Assembly: GCA_028720105.1 (NCBI GenBank)
Contig: JAQYLI010000004.1
Coordinates: forward strand, 112,022 to 176,021
DNA from: Oscillospiraceae bacterium
GTDB lineage: Bacteria; Bacillota; Clostridia; Oscillospirales; Ruminococcaceae
DNA: 64,000 nucleotides
Reading direction: 5' to 3'
Within the stretch, counting starts at the first letter, position 1; each line of letters begins with the position of its first letter. Positions 17,195-25,637 of this stretch are shown here, piece after piece. The position numbers and the translations under genes were made by a program. The notes under the pieces were generated by a model, which saw only the letters and a list, made by a program, of their open reading frames with translations, made no database searches and had not been told where the DNA came from.

Positions 17195-18508
17195 ATGGGA
17201 AATTTCTATGAAAACGAAACGGAATGTGAAAAGTGCATATCCCTTTTCCATACTTCTTCGGGGAAAAAGAAGCAGCTGTATCTTGAGGAGGTTTGCAGAT
17301 TTAAAACAAAGGCAGCGGATAAATTCTGGCAGGACAGGATAACCGACGAGCGCTTTCTGCCCTACATAATGATGTGCCGCAGCGATGAGTTTTCCGACTA
17401 CTGCGCAGGAAGGCTTGATGATTTTCTTGACAGAGCGATGGAGGGAATGGAGTACAGGGACGCTGTAAACGAGCTTTATTTTCTGCTCCACGCCTGCCTT
17501 TTCAAGGAGTCGGACAAAATGACCGACATTTACGCCAAGGCGGCAAGAAATTATAAGAAGATACTGAAAATGGGGCTCAGCTGGAGCGGCGACATCATTT
17601 CTCAGACCGGTCAGCCGCCTTTTCTGTACGCAAGATATCTTGCCGAGAGGGAGCAGAACTGCGAAAACACGTTCTTCACCGCCCTCACCGACATCATCAT
17701 TCTCACAATGGCAAATGCCATAGAGACAGACGGGGAGTACGAGACCTTTACAGGCAAGGTCAAGGAGCTGTATGAGCTGTACCCCGATGTGTTTGCAGAG
17801 GCTGGATTTTTCGCATATTTTATAAAGGACACCTCTGCCGCCTACGATAAATTCTCCTATCTCCTTGAGGACCCTGCAACGTACCCCAGGATATTCTGGG
17901 TCCTTGACGGTCTTTCCTGGGAAAATAACGGCTATGTACAAGGCTCGCCCACATATTTTGCAGGTCCCGACAACGAGAGACGGCATTTTTCTCTTGTAAT
18001 AAACGACATTGATATCAGATGGTATAAATTCTTTGCCGAAAAGGCTTTGGGGGACGTGAAAGGTTTTACAACGGAGGACCCCTTCTTTTACAGCGTTTAT
18101 CTCAGAAGCTTTTCCGTCCGAATGATAGAGCTTATCGCTCCCGAAAATGAGGAGACAATGGAATACAGCCGCAGATATTTCAGAGAAAGCGCCGTGCTTG
18201 GTGGCAATCCTGCGGATTTTGCAGGACTTCTGCAATGCGGTTGTATCAAAGATGTGGACGACCTTACGGAGCTGTGCCTTGACATAGCAAAACAGATATG
18301 CAGTGGCAGGCAGCGCTACTGCTATCATATCCTGTTTCACTTTTTCAGGGAGTTTTCCGGGGAGGACAGGCTTGCAGCAGCAGGTAAGACCGCAGAGTAT
18401 CTTTCGGAGAATGAACATTCAGAGCGTCTTGCGGCTCAGAGGAATGTGTTCTTCGAGCAGTATGACGCATTTGTCCACGATGAACAGAGCTTCTTTGACG
18501 GGGAATGA
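17195..18508 (+). CDS. Helical hypothetical protein (437 aa)
   Basis: 437 aa, acidic, cytoplasmic, without signal peptide or membrane helices. It is largely helical with many aromatic residues; no motif I recognise. Residues 5-45 contain a C-x2-C pair (CEKC) and basic helices. A consensus promoter lies 32 nt upstream, and GGGTGA precedes the ATG. The stop codon abuts the stop of the convergent TVP38-type gene (18508/18509), leaving no room for a private terminator between them. Comparable in style to the unknown at 1818-2819, but I cannot show homology. Confidence 0.65.
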   Translation: MGNFYENETECEKCISLFHTSSGKKKQLYLEEVCRFKTKAADKFWQDRITDERFLPYIMMCRSDEFSDYCAGRLDDFLDRAMEGMEYRDAVNELYFLLHACLFKESDKMTDIYAKAARNYKKILKMGLSWSGDIISQTGQPPFLYARYLAEREQNCENTFFTALTDIIILTMANAIETDGEYETFTGKVKELYELYPDVFAEAGFFAYFIKDTSAAYDKFSYLLEDPATYPRIFWVLDGLSWENNGYVQGSPTYFAGPDNERRHFSLVINDIDIRWYKFFAEKALGDVKGFTTEDPFFYSVYLRSFSVRMIELIAPENEETMEYSRRYFRESAVLGGNPADFAGLLQCGCIKDVDDLTELCLDIAKQICSGRQRYCYHILFHFFREFSGEDRLAAAGKTAEYLSENEHSERLAAQRNVFFEQYDAFVHDEQSFFDGE

Positions 18509-19180
18509 TCACGTCTTGCTTTTTGAATGGTGCATTTTATAGATAAGGGCGGAAATAATAGTAATGCCTATTTCCACCCCTGCGCAGATGAGAAATTCGG
18601 GGGACAGCGGCTCGGTTATCGCCGAGCCCATTATGGTTGTGAGGATAAACCCGGGAGCGGTTCCGAGAAAGGTACCCAGAAGATATTTTTTGTAATCAAA
18701 TCTGAGACTTCCCATAGCAAGACTCACAATATCATAGGGCAGGCAGCTTATTATCCTAAGGAAAAAGGCTCCCGAAAAGTGGCGGTCCTTGCTGAATTCC
18801 TTGACCATCTCGATCTTTTTGTACTTTACAGCAAGCTTGTCCACCGCCTCGCTTTCTGCGTATCTTCCGATAAGGTAGGGAATGGTCGCCATTACGATTA
18901 TCCCCGCAAGATTAAGGGGAATAGCAATATAAAACGGGAATATGGCTCCTGCCGCCGCCGCAATGAGCACCATAGGGAAAAAATAGGAAAGGGACTTTAA
19001 AGCGTACATCAGAAGTATAACCAATGCCGCCGCAACAGGCTCAGAGGGGGTGTAGTTCAGTATCTGCTCCAAGGTCATATGCCGAAAGCAGGTAACATAC
19101 AGCGCCGCCATTATCCCTATCATCAGCAGGGGAGAAAGCTGCATAGCCCGTTTAAGTATTATTTTTATCATAGCTTTCAT
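18509..19180 (-). CDS. TVP38/TMEM64 (DedA superfamily) membrane protein
   Basis: 223 aa, with five to six hydrophobic segments. The central GRYAESEAVDKL ... FFLRIISCLPYDIVSLAMG block (about 110-170) is the conserved VTT core of the DedA/TVP38 superfamily, including the FLR and P-D residues. Relatives act as lipid scramblases or in undecaprenyl-phosphate recycling. The substrate is not deducible here. ATG is preceded by AAAGAATGAG. It is convergent with, and directly abuts, the 437-aa gene. Confidence 0.85.
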   Translation of the reverse strand: MKAMIKIILKRAMQLSPLLMIGIMAALYVTCFRHMTLEQILNYTPSEPVAAALVILLMYALKSLSYFFPMVLIAAAAGAIFPFYIAIPLNLAGIIVMATIPYLIGRYAESEAVDKLAVKYKKIEMVKEFSKDRHFSGAFFLRIISCLPYDIVSLAMGSLRFDYKKYLLGTFLGTAPGFILTTIMGSAITEPLSPEFLICAGVEIGITIISALIYKMHHSKSKT

Positions 19181-19321
19181 CTATCTCATTCTTTCATAAA
19201 TGTAAATTTATGTAAAACAAACAGTAAATATCCGATAAGTCTATTATATCACCCTCCGTCATATTTTCAATAGCTGTTAAGTGATATAATTGTGTTAAAA
19301 AGATGAAAGTCATAAAATTCC

Positions 19322-19350
19322 TTGTATTTTGAGGAAATTCGTGCTATAAT
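19322..19350 (+). promoter_or_regulatory. Sigma-A promoter of the RING-type gene
   Basis: TTGTAT (19322-19327), 17 bp, TATAAT (19345-19350), TGc extension. Confidence 0.75.
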
Positions 19351-19404
19351 GTAAACAGTCACCAAAACAGCGCTGTTAAAATGCAGCGCAAAGGAGGCAT
19401 TATT

Positions 19405-20421
19405 TTGTTTGACTATACAGGCTGTGAATGTAAGTCCTGCGGAAAGAAATTCACCTCTGAGGACGATATAGTTGTCTGCCCCGAATGTGGCACGCCCTAT
19501 CACCGTGAATGTTTTAAAAAAGAGGGAAAATGTATAAACGCCGAGCTTCACGAAAGCCACAAAAGCTGGAAGGAAACTCACGAGGAAGAAAAATCGGGAG
19601 CCGTTTGCAAAAAGTGCGGCAATTCTCTGAAAGACGACCAGCTTTTCTGCGACAAGTGCGGCGCGCCTACCGACTTTTTCTTCTCACAGGGCGGAAAGCC
19701 CGATGAAGCGGCAAGAGAGCAGACTCCGAATTCTGAAAATATTGACAGTGCAATGGAAAATGTCTATCCCTATATGATAAATTTCTCCGACCCGCTCTGC
19801 GGCTTCAATCCCGACGAGAAGTACGACGATACCGTTACCGTCAGGGATATGGGGGATTTTGTAGGCTCAAACACTCATTATTATCTGCCGAAATTCAGAA
19901 ATATGCGGCATCTTAATTTAAAGCTCAGTATGAATTTCCCTGCAATGCTTTTCCCCGAGCTTTATTTTGCCTATCGCAAAATGCCGCTTGCCGCCGTGCT
20001 TGTGCTGATACTAAAGACCATAATCAGCTTTCCTGCCGTGGCAATATCCACTCAGACGATGTTCGGCGATGAGATGTACCGAACTATGTTTTCCCAGCTG
20101 TATCCCTTTCTTTCGGAGTACATTGACAAGCTGCTTTCCCTTAATCTGACCCACGGTTCATTTATGACGCTTTATAATTTTACAAATATCCTTGATTTTG
20201 TGGGCATTTTCATTTTTGCGGGATTTTCCAATTATCTCTATTACCGTCACTCTCTGAACAAGGCTTCGCAGATAAAAAATCAGGCGTTATCCTCGGGTGG
20301 CAATGTTTCCTTTGCATTAAAACAGGGCGGAGGAGTTTCGGCGGCTATGCTGATACTGTTCATCGCCCTTGATATAGTAATGCAGTTTGTCTCGATCGCG
20401 GCTGTTTTTCTTCTTGTGTAA
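19405..20421 (+). CDS. Prokaryotic RING/zinc-ribbon membrane protein
   Basis: 338 aa from TTG 19405-19407, chosen because AAAGGAGG lies 8 nt upstream; the ATG at 19381 precedes that site. Residues 6-50 hold a RING-like set (CKSC, CPEC, YHRECF) and about 70-95 a zinc ribbon (CKKC, CDKC). After an acidic linker, three or four hydrophobic segments (about 190-338) anchor it. Known in Firmicutes as a RING-finger/zinc-ribbon membrane family of unknown role; ubiquitin ligase activity should not be assumed. Dedicated promoter upstream; cyclophilin follows from its own promoter. Confidence 0.8.
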   Translation: MFDYTGCECKSCGKKFTSEDDIVVCPECGTPYHRECFKKEGKCINAELHESHKSWKETHEEEKSGAVCKKCGNSLKDDQLFCDKCGAPTDFFFSQGGKPDEAAREQTPNSENIDSAMENVYPYMINFSDPLCGFNPDEKYDDTVTVRDMGDFVGSNTHYYLPKFRNMRHLNLKLSMNFPAMLFPELYFAYRKMPLAAVLVLILKTIISFPAVAISTQTMFGDEMYRTMFSQLYPFLSEYIDKLLSLNLTHGSFMTLYNFTNILDFVGIFIFAGFSNYLYYRHSLNKASQIKNQALSSGGNVSFALKQGGGVSAAMLILFIALDIVMQFVSIAAVFLLV

Positions 20422-20427
20422 TGCCGC

Positions 20428-20456
20428 TTGACAAGGCTCTTAGGATATGTTATAAT
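20428..20456 (+). promoter_or_regulatory. Fully consensus sigma-A promoter of the cyclophilin gene
   Basis: TTGACA (20428-20433), 17 bp, TATAAT (20451-20456) with a TGt extension: a perfect match. Confidence 0.9.
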
Positions 20457-20489
20457 TTTACAAGTTTTTTATATATGGAGGAAAATCAA

Positions 20490-20963
20490 ATGGTTATTAT
20501 CGAAATGGAAAACGGCAAGCAGATAAAGCTTGAGCTTTATCCCGACAAGGCTCCCATCACCGTGGAGAATTTTGAAAAGCTCGTAAAGCAGGGCTTTTAT
20601 GACGGACTTATTTTCCACAGAGTTATAAGCGGCTTTATGATTCAGGGCGGCTGTCCCGATGGTACGGGTATGGGCGGCCCCGGCTGGCATATCAAGGGCG
20701 AGTTTGCTTCAAACGGCGTTCAGAATGACATAAAGCACACCAGAGGAGTTATTTCAATGGCACGTTCTATGATGAAGGACAGCGCAGGCTCCCAGTTCTT
20801 CATTATGCACAAGGACGCTCCTCATCTTGACGGTGATTATGCCGCATTCGGCAGGGTTGTTGAGGGAATGGACGTTGTTGACGAGATCGCTTCCTGCCAG
20901 ACCGACTACAGCGACAGACCCGTTGAAGAGCAGAAAATGAAGAAGGTTTATATTGCAGACTGA
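20490..20963 (+). CDS. Cyclophilin-type peptidyl-prolyl isomerase
   Basis: 157 aa from ATG 20490, with TGGAGG upstream; the earlier in-frame ATG at 20421 lies before the promoter. Cyclophilin core: FHRVISGFMIQGG (about 45-57), GSQFFIMHKDAPHLDG and FGRVVEGMDVVD. It catalyses cis-trans isomerisation of prolyl bonds. No signal peptide, so it is cytoplasmic. Single gene, bounded by its own promoter and terminator. Confidence 0.95.
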   Translation: MVIIEMENGKQIKLELYPDKAPITVENFEKLVKQGFYDGLIFHRVISGFMIQGGCPDGTGMGGPGWHIKGEFASNGVQNDIKHTRGVISMARSMMKDSAGSQFFIMHKDAPHLDGDYAAFGRVVEGMDVVDEIASCQTDYSDRPVEEQKMKKVYIAD

Positions 20964-20982
20964 TCTGCTGCCTGAAATAATG

Positions 20983-21021
20983 ACCGCCGCCTGTGATGAA
21001 TTTCTCACAGGCGGCGGTTTT
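20983..21021 (+). terminator. Terminator of the cyclophilin gene
   Basis: A 14-bp perfect stem (20983-20996 with 21005-21018) and a short T run. It probably also limits the convergent gene ending at 21037. Confidence 0.85.
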
Positions 21022-21036
21022 ATGTATAAATGATTT

Positions 21037-22035
21037 TTACAGAAGCAAAAGCTGGTTTTCTTTTGCAATTCGCTTGATACGGTATATCTTGCGCTTTTTG
21101 TCCTTTTTAAATCTGTTTCTGTCCTCCTCGAAGGCGGTGCCGCCCAGGGAAACCGAAACGTCGGGAGCGGAGCCTGCCGCAGTCATACCCGCGCCGCTTC
21201 CGATATTTTCGGCGGAAACGGAAATGTCGGGGTCCTTGTAGGCAACCAGAGCAAAAACAGAAAAATGCTCGGTGTTAAAGGAGACGGTGTCTTTTCTGAT
21301 CTGTCCGTCCAGGATAGCGATAGAGCCGTCGTCCTCAAGACGAATGACCTTGAGATCGTCCAAATGGTTTTGCATATCCTGTGGGATAGGCAGGGTGATA
21401 TCGGCGGAATATCCTTCGGAAAGCTGAAGCATATAATTTTCTTCGGTAGTGTAGACAGAAACGTCCACAGGCTGTATATTAAGCTCCTCAGTGGAAATCC
21501 CATAGCTTCTGAAAGCCGAAACAACGTCCTCAAGATACCTGGGAGACTGCTTGAAATCGGCGGTAACATTTTTTTTCAGTGTGCGGATATTTAAAGTGAT
21601 ATCATAATCGCCGTACTCCTCTGCAAGACCTGCCATAGTGACCCTTTCGGCTATTTCTTCGGGGGTGGCGGCAGTTCTGGATTTGGGGGGAAGCTTAACC
21701 CAGGGCTTAGGAAGTTCCTTTACCTCCTCCTGCGCTTCCGGCTGCGCAGCTTCATTTTCATCTGCAAATACGGCAGTACCCGAAAACGGTGCGGTCATAA
21801 AAGCGAATGATACGGAAAGAAAAGCGGCAGCAATACGGCTTCCGAGTGGGCGGAAGGGGGCGCTTACAGCTGCCTTGAGCCTTTCACCGGCTTCGCATAT
21901 TTTAAGTCTTACAAATTCTGCGGAGTATATTACGGATACGGCGGCAAGGCAGGGATATTTTGCCCAGCTGTGCCTGCGGGCAAAGTCAACAGCCGCTTCT
22001 GCGCGCATATTCGCTTTTTCCGATGAAATGAGCAT
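21037..22035 (-). CDS. Secreted protein with pre-signal extension and surface C-terminal domain
   Basis: 332 aa. An unusual 64-residue N-terminal extension with an amphipathic/hydrophobic segment (YPCLAAVSVIYSA) ends in PFRPLxxR (60-67), directly before a signal-peptide-like stretch ending GTAVFA near residue 90. The mature part has a Pro-rich linker and a beta-rich domain (about 145-295) containing ITLPIPQ and HFSVFALVAY. This domain and the PFRPL pre-signal also occur in the 1365-aa surface protein at 32545-36642. The tail ends KKRKIYRIKR. Own consensus promoter and AAGGAAG site. Function unknown; exported or envelope-attached (inference). Confidence 0.7.
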   Translation of the reverse strand: MLISSEKANMRAEAAVDFARRHSWAKYPCLAAVSVIYSAEFVRLKICEAGERLKAAVSAPFRPLGSRIAAAFLSVSFAFMTAPFSGTAVFADENEAAQPEAQEEVKELPKPWVKLPPKSRTAATPEEIAERVTMAGLAEEYGDYDITLNIRTLKKNVTADFKQSPRYLEDVVSAFRSYGISTEELNIQPVDVSVYTTEENYMLQLSEGYSADITLPIPQDMQNHLDDLKVIRLEDDGSIAILDGQIRKDTVSFNTEHFSVFALVAYKDPDISVSAENIGSGAGMTAAGSAPDVSVSLGGTAFEEDRNRFKKDKKRKIYRIKRIAKENQLLLL

Positions 22036-22067
22036 AGTTATCTTCCTTTTTATTTATATATATTTAT

Positions 22068-22096
22068 ATTATACCCTTTTTCGAGTATAATGTCAA
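22068..22096 (-). promoter_or_regulatory. Consensus sigma-A promoter of the 332-aa secreted protein
   Basis: Minus strand TTGACA (22091-22096), 17 bp, TATAAT (22068-22073). Confidence 0.9.
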
Positions 22097-22112
22097 GGAT
22101 TTTTCCGCAAAA

Positions 22113-22247
22113 TACGTAAAAAAAGAGCGCCGAAAGGGGGGGTGCCTCCTTTGCCGCTTCGTTGGTTAAAATGCGAAGCGGACAAAGTGTGGGGCACGGT
22201 ACCGATATTTCTTATTTATCGGTACTGTCTTAAAATCAGCGCTCTTT
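22113..22247 (-). terminator. Branched (three-way) terminator-like structure
   Basis: The outer 9-bp stem AAAGAGCGC/GCGCTCTTT (22122-22130 with 22239-22247) encloses two hairpins: a long one (22142-22197; CCGCTTCG/CGAAGCGG plus CTTTG/CAAAG and GTGCC/GGCAC) and a 9-bp one (22199-22207 with 22217-22225). On the minus strand the outer stem is followed by TTTTTTT, so it most likely terminates the Ig-like protein gene. Confidence 0.7.
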
Positions 22248-22292
22248 ATAAAGTTTATCTCTTTTATTTTTCCGTTTTGTTGTTTTTCTTTA

Positions 22293-24323
22293 TCAGTTTA
22301 CAAGCAGACCTGCAAGACCCTGATTTACCTTAGCCTGATCCCAGTCCTTGGGAACCAGCATATAAACCACGCCGCCGTTGTACTGAGGAGTGAGTATCAC
22401 ATCATCAGCACTCTTGGTTGAGGGCTTGTTGGAGTAGATAGTGTAGTATTCAAATGTACCTGTGTCGGCATTGATGAGGTCATTTCTCTTGAGAACATTG
22501 AATTTCTCGGGGAGAAGCATATACTTTGTGGTGCTTTCCCTGGAGTTGTACCACATCCAGATCTTGTCGCTTGAAGCAATGGAAACGGGGTAAGATGTTG
22601 TGATGGAGTAGTAAGCTGAGGAAGAAGTTCCCAGATCCTTGTTGATATAATCCTTTAACAGGTTTTCGTCATATCCGGGAGGAACAAGCATATATCTTGT
22701 AGTCTGCTTGCCGTCAACGACCTTTGTCCACTTCTGTACGGTGTAATACGAATACTGGGATTTAGGCTCCACAGTGTAGATGAGCCAGGGCTCGTAAACG
22801 CCCTTGAAAGCTGCAATAGCGTCATTTACCTTTGCTTCATCGTAGTTTGCGGGAGCGAGAACATAATATGTCTTGCTTACGCCCTGAATGGTAATGGGGA
22901 AGCTGATTATCTGGTCGTTGGAAGCCTTCAGAGTGGGTCTCGACTCACTTACGGAGTAATATCCGCCGTAGTTCACGCCTGAATCTGCGGAGATTATCTG
23001 ATTGAGCTTATCCTCGGAGTAGCCGAAGGGGAGAAGGATATATCTTGTTACAGCCTTGTAATTAACAGTTGAAGTCCAGCTCTTAACAATGTCTGTAGAG
23101 AGGAATTTCTTGTTCTCGGGAGATTTGTTGTAAACCTTCCAGTATTCTATAGTGCCTGTGTAATCAGCCACAACGGTGTTGTAGGAAGGTGTGTCGGGAG
23201 AAGCGGGGAGAAGAACGTATCTTGTTACAGCCTTTCCGTTCACTGTAGCGGAGAAAGTGGAGATCGTATCGTTTGAAGCGGTCTTTGAAGGCTGAACATC
23301 GTAAACTGTGTAGTATTCGTAGGACTTGCTGTCAGCAGCGACTGCGGAATTTGCCTTGGCAATGTCGTAGCCGGAGGGAACAAGCATATACTTCATTATC
23401 ATTGTCTTGCTGTCTGTCCAGCGAAGAATGCTGTCGCCCGTAGCCTGTCTTGCGGGAGGAGTTGTTGATACTGCGTAATATCCCGAGCCTGAAACGGTAA
23501 TGGATATCTGTCTCTTAACAGCAGCATTGTCCTTGCGTGTGATTGTGAGAGTGGTGGTGCCTTCCTTCAGTCCGGTAATTCCCAGAGTGCAGTAGCCGTC
23601 CTTCCAGGTGCCCTCTGTAAGCTTTGCTATGGAATTGTCGGAGAATGAATAATTTACCATACTGTTCTTGTCGCTGTAAATAACAACGGAAGCAAGAGTA
23701 TCAACCTTTGTGGTAACAGATGTCTGGCTTGAAAGAAGAACAGCGTCATCACCCTTGACTGTGACCTTGATGGTAGTGTAAACATCGGGATACTTTGTCA
23801 TAGATATCTTGACGGTAGTGGAACCCGAACCCTTGGCGGTGAGCTTGAGACGGATATCGTCATTTTTCCAGGGCTTGACCCAGGAAGCGGTAACAATGCT
23901 CTTGTCGCCCGAGGTAGCCTTGATGCCGTGAGAGCCCTTTGCCCTTACGGTAACGTACTGCACATCGTCCTTTTCCATCTCAACGGATTTGGTGCTGAGG
24001 GAAAGCTTGCCGCCGACTACCTTGACATTGCAGGTAAGAAGCGTGCCGCCGACGTTAGCGGTAATTGTAGCGGTACCAACGCTTTTGCCAACGACCTTGC
24101 CATTGCTTGAAACGCTTGCGACCGAAGTGTCCGAGGACGACCAGGTCGCGCTTGAGCCGTCGGTTACCTTTAACGTTGAGCTGTAACCCTTAGTAATGGT
24201 AATGCTCGAAGCGTTAAGCCCCAGAGCGGAAGCCTCCGAGGGAAATGCAGCGAATGTCAGCGCCAGCAGAAGTGCAAGCAGGATACTGACTGCCGCTTTC
24301 AATTGTTTTTTTGTTGCTGTCAT
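22293..24323 (-). CDS. Secreted BIG2/Ig-like protein with seven C-terminal repeats
   Basis: 676 aa. Signal peptide at 1-32 (LLALLLALTFAAFPSEASA). A bacterial Ig-like (BIG2) domain at about 35-103 (WSSSDTSVASVSSNGKVVGKSVGTA) is followed by two further beta-sandwich-like segments to about 285. Residues 286-676 consist of seven repeats of 55-61 residues with consensus YYxV...P...A..D.I...(W/F)...G...TRYxLxP.GYd..k.n..i.AD.G. I do not recognise this repeat. No sortase motif or transmembrane anchor is seen, so it may be released or bound non-covalently. AAAGGAGG site and consensus promoter upstream. Confidence 0.85.
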   Translation of the reverse strand: MTATKKQLKAAVSILLALLLALTFAAFPSEASALGLNASSITITKGYSSTLKVTDGSSATWSSSDTSVASVSSNGKVVGKSVGTATITANVGGTLLTCNVKVVGGKLSLSTKSVEMEKDDVQYVTVRAKGSHGIKATSGDKSIVTASWVKPWKNDDIRLKLTAKGSGSTTVKISMTKYPDVYTTIKVTVKGDDAVLLSSQTSVTTKVDTLASVVIYSDKNSMVNYSFSDNSIAKLTEGTWKDGYCTLGITGLKEGTTTLTITRKDNAAVKRQISITVSGSGYYAVSTTPPARQATGDSILRWTDSKTMIMKYMLVPSGYDIAKANSAVAADSKSYEYYTVYDVQPSKTASNDTISTFSATVNGKAVTRYVLLPASPDTPSYNTVVADYTGTIEYWKVYNKSPENKKFLSTDIVKSWTSTVNYKAVTRYILLPFGYSEDKLNQIISADSGVNYGGYYSVSESRPTLKASNDQIISFPITIQGVSKTYYVLAPANYDEAKVNDAIAAFKGVYEPWLIYTVEPKSQYSYYTVQKWTKVVDGKQTTRYMLVPPGYDENLLKDYINKDLGTSSSAYYSITTSYPVSIASSDKIWMWYNSRESTTKYMLLPEKFNVLKRNDLINADTGTFEYYTIYSNKPSTKSADDVILTPQYNGGVVYMLVPKDWDQAKVNQGLAGLLVN

Positions 24324-24393
24324 TATGAAGTTCCTCCTTTTTTAATGTTAGCTTTGTCTCTATAAATGTATGGAGATATGCTCCTTACCATAA

Positions 24394-24422
24394 ATTTTAA
24401 CATTTACAGACTGCAATGTCAA
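24394..24422 (-). promoter_or_regulatory. Sigma-A promoter of the BIG2 protein
   Basis: Minus strand TTGACA (24417-24422), 17 bp, TAAAAT (24394-24399), TGt extension. Confidence 0.85.
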
Positions 24423-24440
24423 TAAAAAATGTGCTATAAT
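24412..24440 (+). promoter_or_regulatory. Extended -10 promoter of the DUF3783-PHP operon
   Basis: TATAAT (24435-24440) with TGc extension; the -35 (TGCAAT) is weak. It overlaps the divergent promoter at 24394-24422. Confidence 0.65.
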
Positions 24441-24536
24441 ACAGTAACAAACGGGAAACAAATAGTTACACTTCGGTTACAGCGGTTACGAAGCAGAAAA
24501 GCCGGTGTTCCGCATAAAGGAAAGGCAGATGGCAAT

Positions 24537-24947
24537 ATGAGAGCGAGGATAATGAATACCCCCAAGGAAAAGATGATAATATACGGTTTTGACGAAGAGA
24601 AAACGGAGAAATTCCGTCAGACTGCAAAGCGTATGAAAACGGAGCTTTCGGTCTTGCCTCCGGAAAGCGCAGGGGAGCAGGTGGGATATCTTGCAGGCTT
24701 TGCGGGATTTTCACCGAAGGAGGGCGAAAAAATAACAGACAGCAGGCAATGCGTGATATTTTCCTGTATGGACGGTAAAAAGCTCAGCCAAACCGTTGAC
24801 CATATGCGCTCAAACGGACTGGGGGGCATACCTCTCAAGGCGGCAGTGACTCCCACAAATCAGAAAATGACTCTTACGGAGCTTATGGACGAGCTTGAAA
24901 AGGAACACCGCATAATGCATAAAGGAGAGGAAGAGCGGAATGTATAA
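24537..24947 (+). CDS. DUF3783-like protein
   Basis: 136 aa from ATG 24537 (AAAGG 11 nt upstream); ATG 24552 is an alternative, and the longer reading from 24429 begins before the likely transcript start. A small alpha/beta protein with MIIYGFDEEKTEKFRQ and a C-terminal VTPTNQKMTLTELMDELEKEH, matching DUF3783 proteins of Clostridia, whose role is unknown. First gene of a three-gene operon; its stop overlaps the start of the PHP gene by 8 nt. Confidence 0.75.
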   Translation: MRARIMNTPKEKMIIYGFDEEKTEKFRQTAKRMKTELSVLPPESAGEQVGYLAGFAGFSPKEGEKITDSRQCVIFSCMDGKKLSQTVDHMRSNGLGGIPLKAAVTPTNQKMTLTELMDELEKEHRIMHKGEEERNV

Positions 24948-25623
24948 GTATGAAACTCATATGCACACAATGGAAGCCAGCGCCTGCGCTCATTCCACAG
25001 GCGCGGAAATGGCAGATAAATATAAAGCGGAGGGCTATGACGGCATATTCATAACCGACCATTTCTTTAACGGAAACAGCGCCGTGCCCCGTGACCTTCC
25101 CTGGAAAGAGCGTATAGAGCTTTTCTGCAAAGGCTATGAAAGCGCTTTAGAAAGGGGACGTGAAATAGGACTTGACGTATTTTTCGGCTTCGAGTACGGC
25201 GACGGCGGCTCCGATTTCCTGATTTACGGGCTTGACAAAAGCTGGCTCCTTGAGCACGACTATATCCTTGAAATGGAGCTTACCCGTTTTCTTGAGCTTG
25301 CCCGCTCGGACGGAGCCTTTGCGGTGCAGGCACACCCGTTCAGGGATTACCCCTATATCAGAGCAACCAAGCATTGTCCCCATTTTGTGGATGCCATCGA
25401 AATAATAAACGCCTCCCACCCTCTCGATACCCCATTTAATTCCCACGCCGCCGAATTTGCAAAGTGGTATGACCTGCCCGTCACCGCAGGTTCGGACGCC
25501 CATAATACCACAGACAGATGGTTCGGCGGAGGAGTGGAGAGCAATACCCAATTCAAGTCATATAAGGACTACGCAGAAGCCGTAAAAAGCGGCACACTTA
25601 AACTGCTTGACAGAAAAAATTGA
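24940..25623 (+). CDS. PHP-domain metal-dependent phosphoesterase
   Basis: 227 aa. Metal-binding PHP motifs in order: THMHT (6-10), ITDHFF (38-43), a Glu in GFEYGDG (about 87), QAHPFRDYP (about 128-136) and GSDAHN (about 188-193). PHP enzymes hydrolyse phosphomonoesters or nucleotides using three metals. The substrate is unknown. AAAGGAGAGG site; overlaps the DUF3783 gene and precedes the C_GCAxxG_C_C gene by 14 nt. Confidence 0.88.
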   Translation: MYKYETHMHTMEASACAHSTGAEMADKYKAEGYDGIFITDHFFNGNSAVPRDLPWKERIELFCKGYESALERGREIGLDVFFGFEYGDGGSDFLIYGLDKSWLLEHDYILEMELTRFLELARSDGAFAVQAHPFRDYPYIRATKHCPHFVDAIEIINASHPLDTPFNSHAAEFAKWYDLPVTAGSDAHNTTDRWFGGGVESNTQFKSYKDYAEAVKSGTLKLLDRKN

Positions 25624-25637
25624 TTGGAGATGAAAAA

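Noticed and set aside
17129..18418. 429-codon minus-strand open frame opposite the 437-aa gene
   Set aside because: Opposes a gene with promoter and ribosome binding site, extends past that gene's start, and its sequence (Cys/Val/Leu-rich) looks like a shadow.
22113..22247. Riboswitch or T-box upstream of the 332-aa secreted protein gene
   Set aside because: The promoter of that gene (22068-22096) lies downstream of the structure, so it is not in its leader; no T-box or known riboswitch core was seen.
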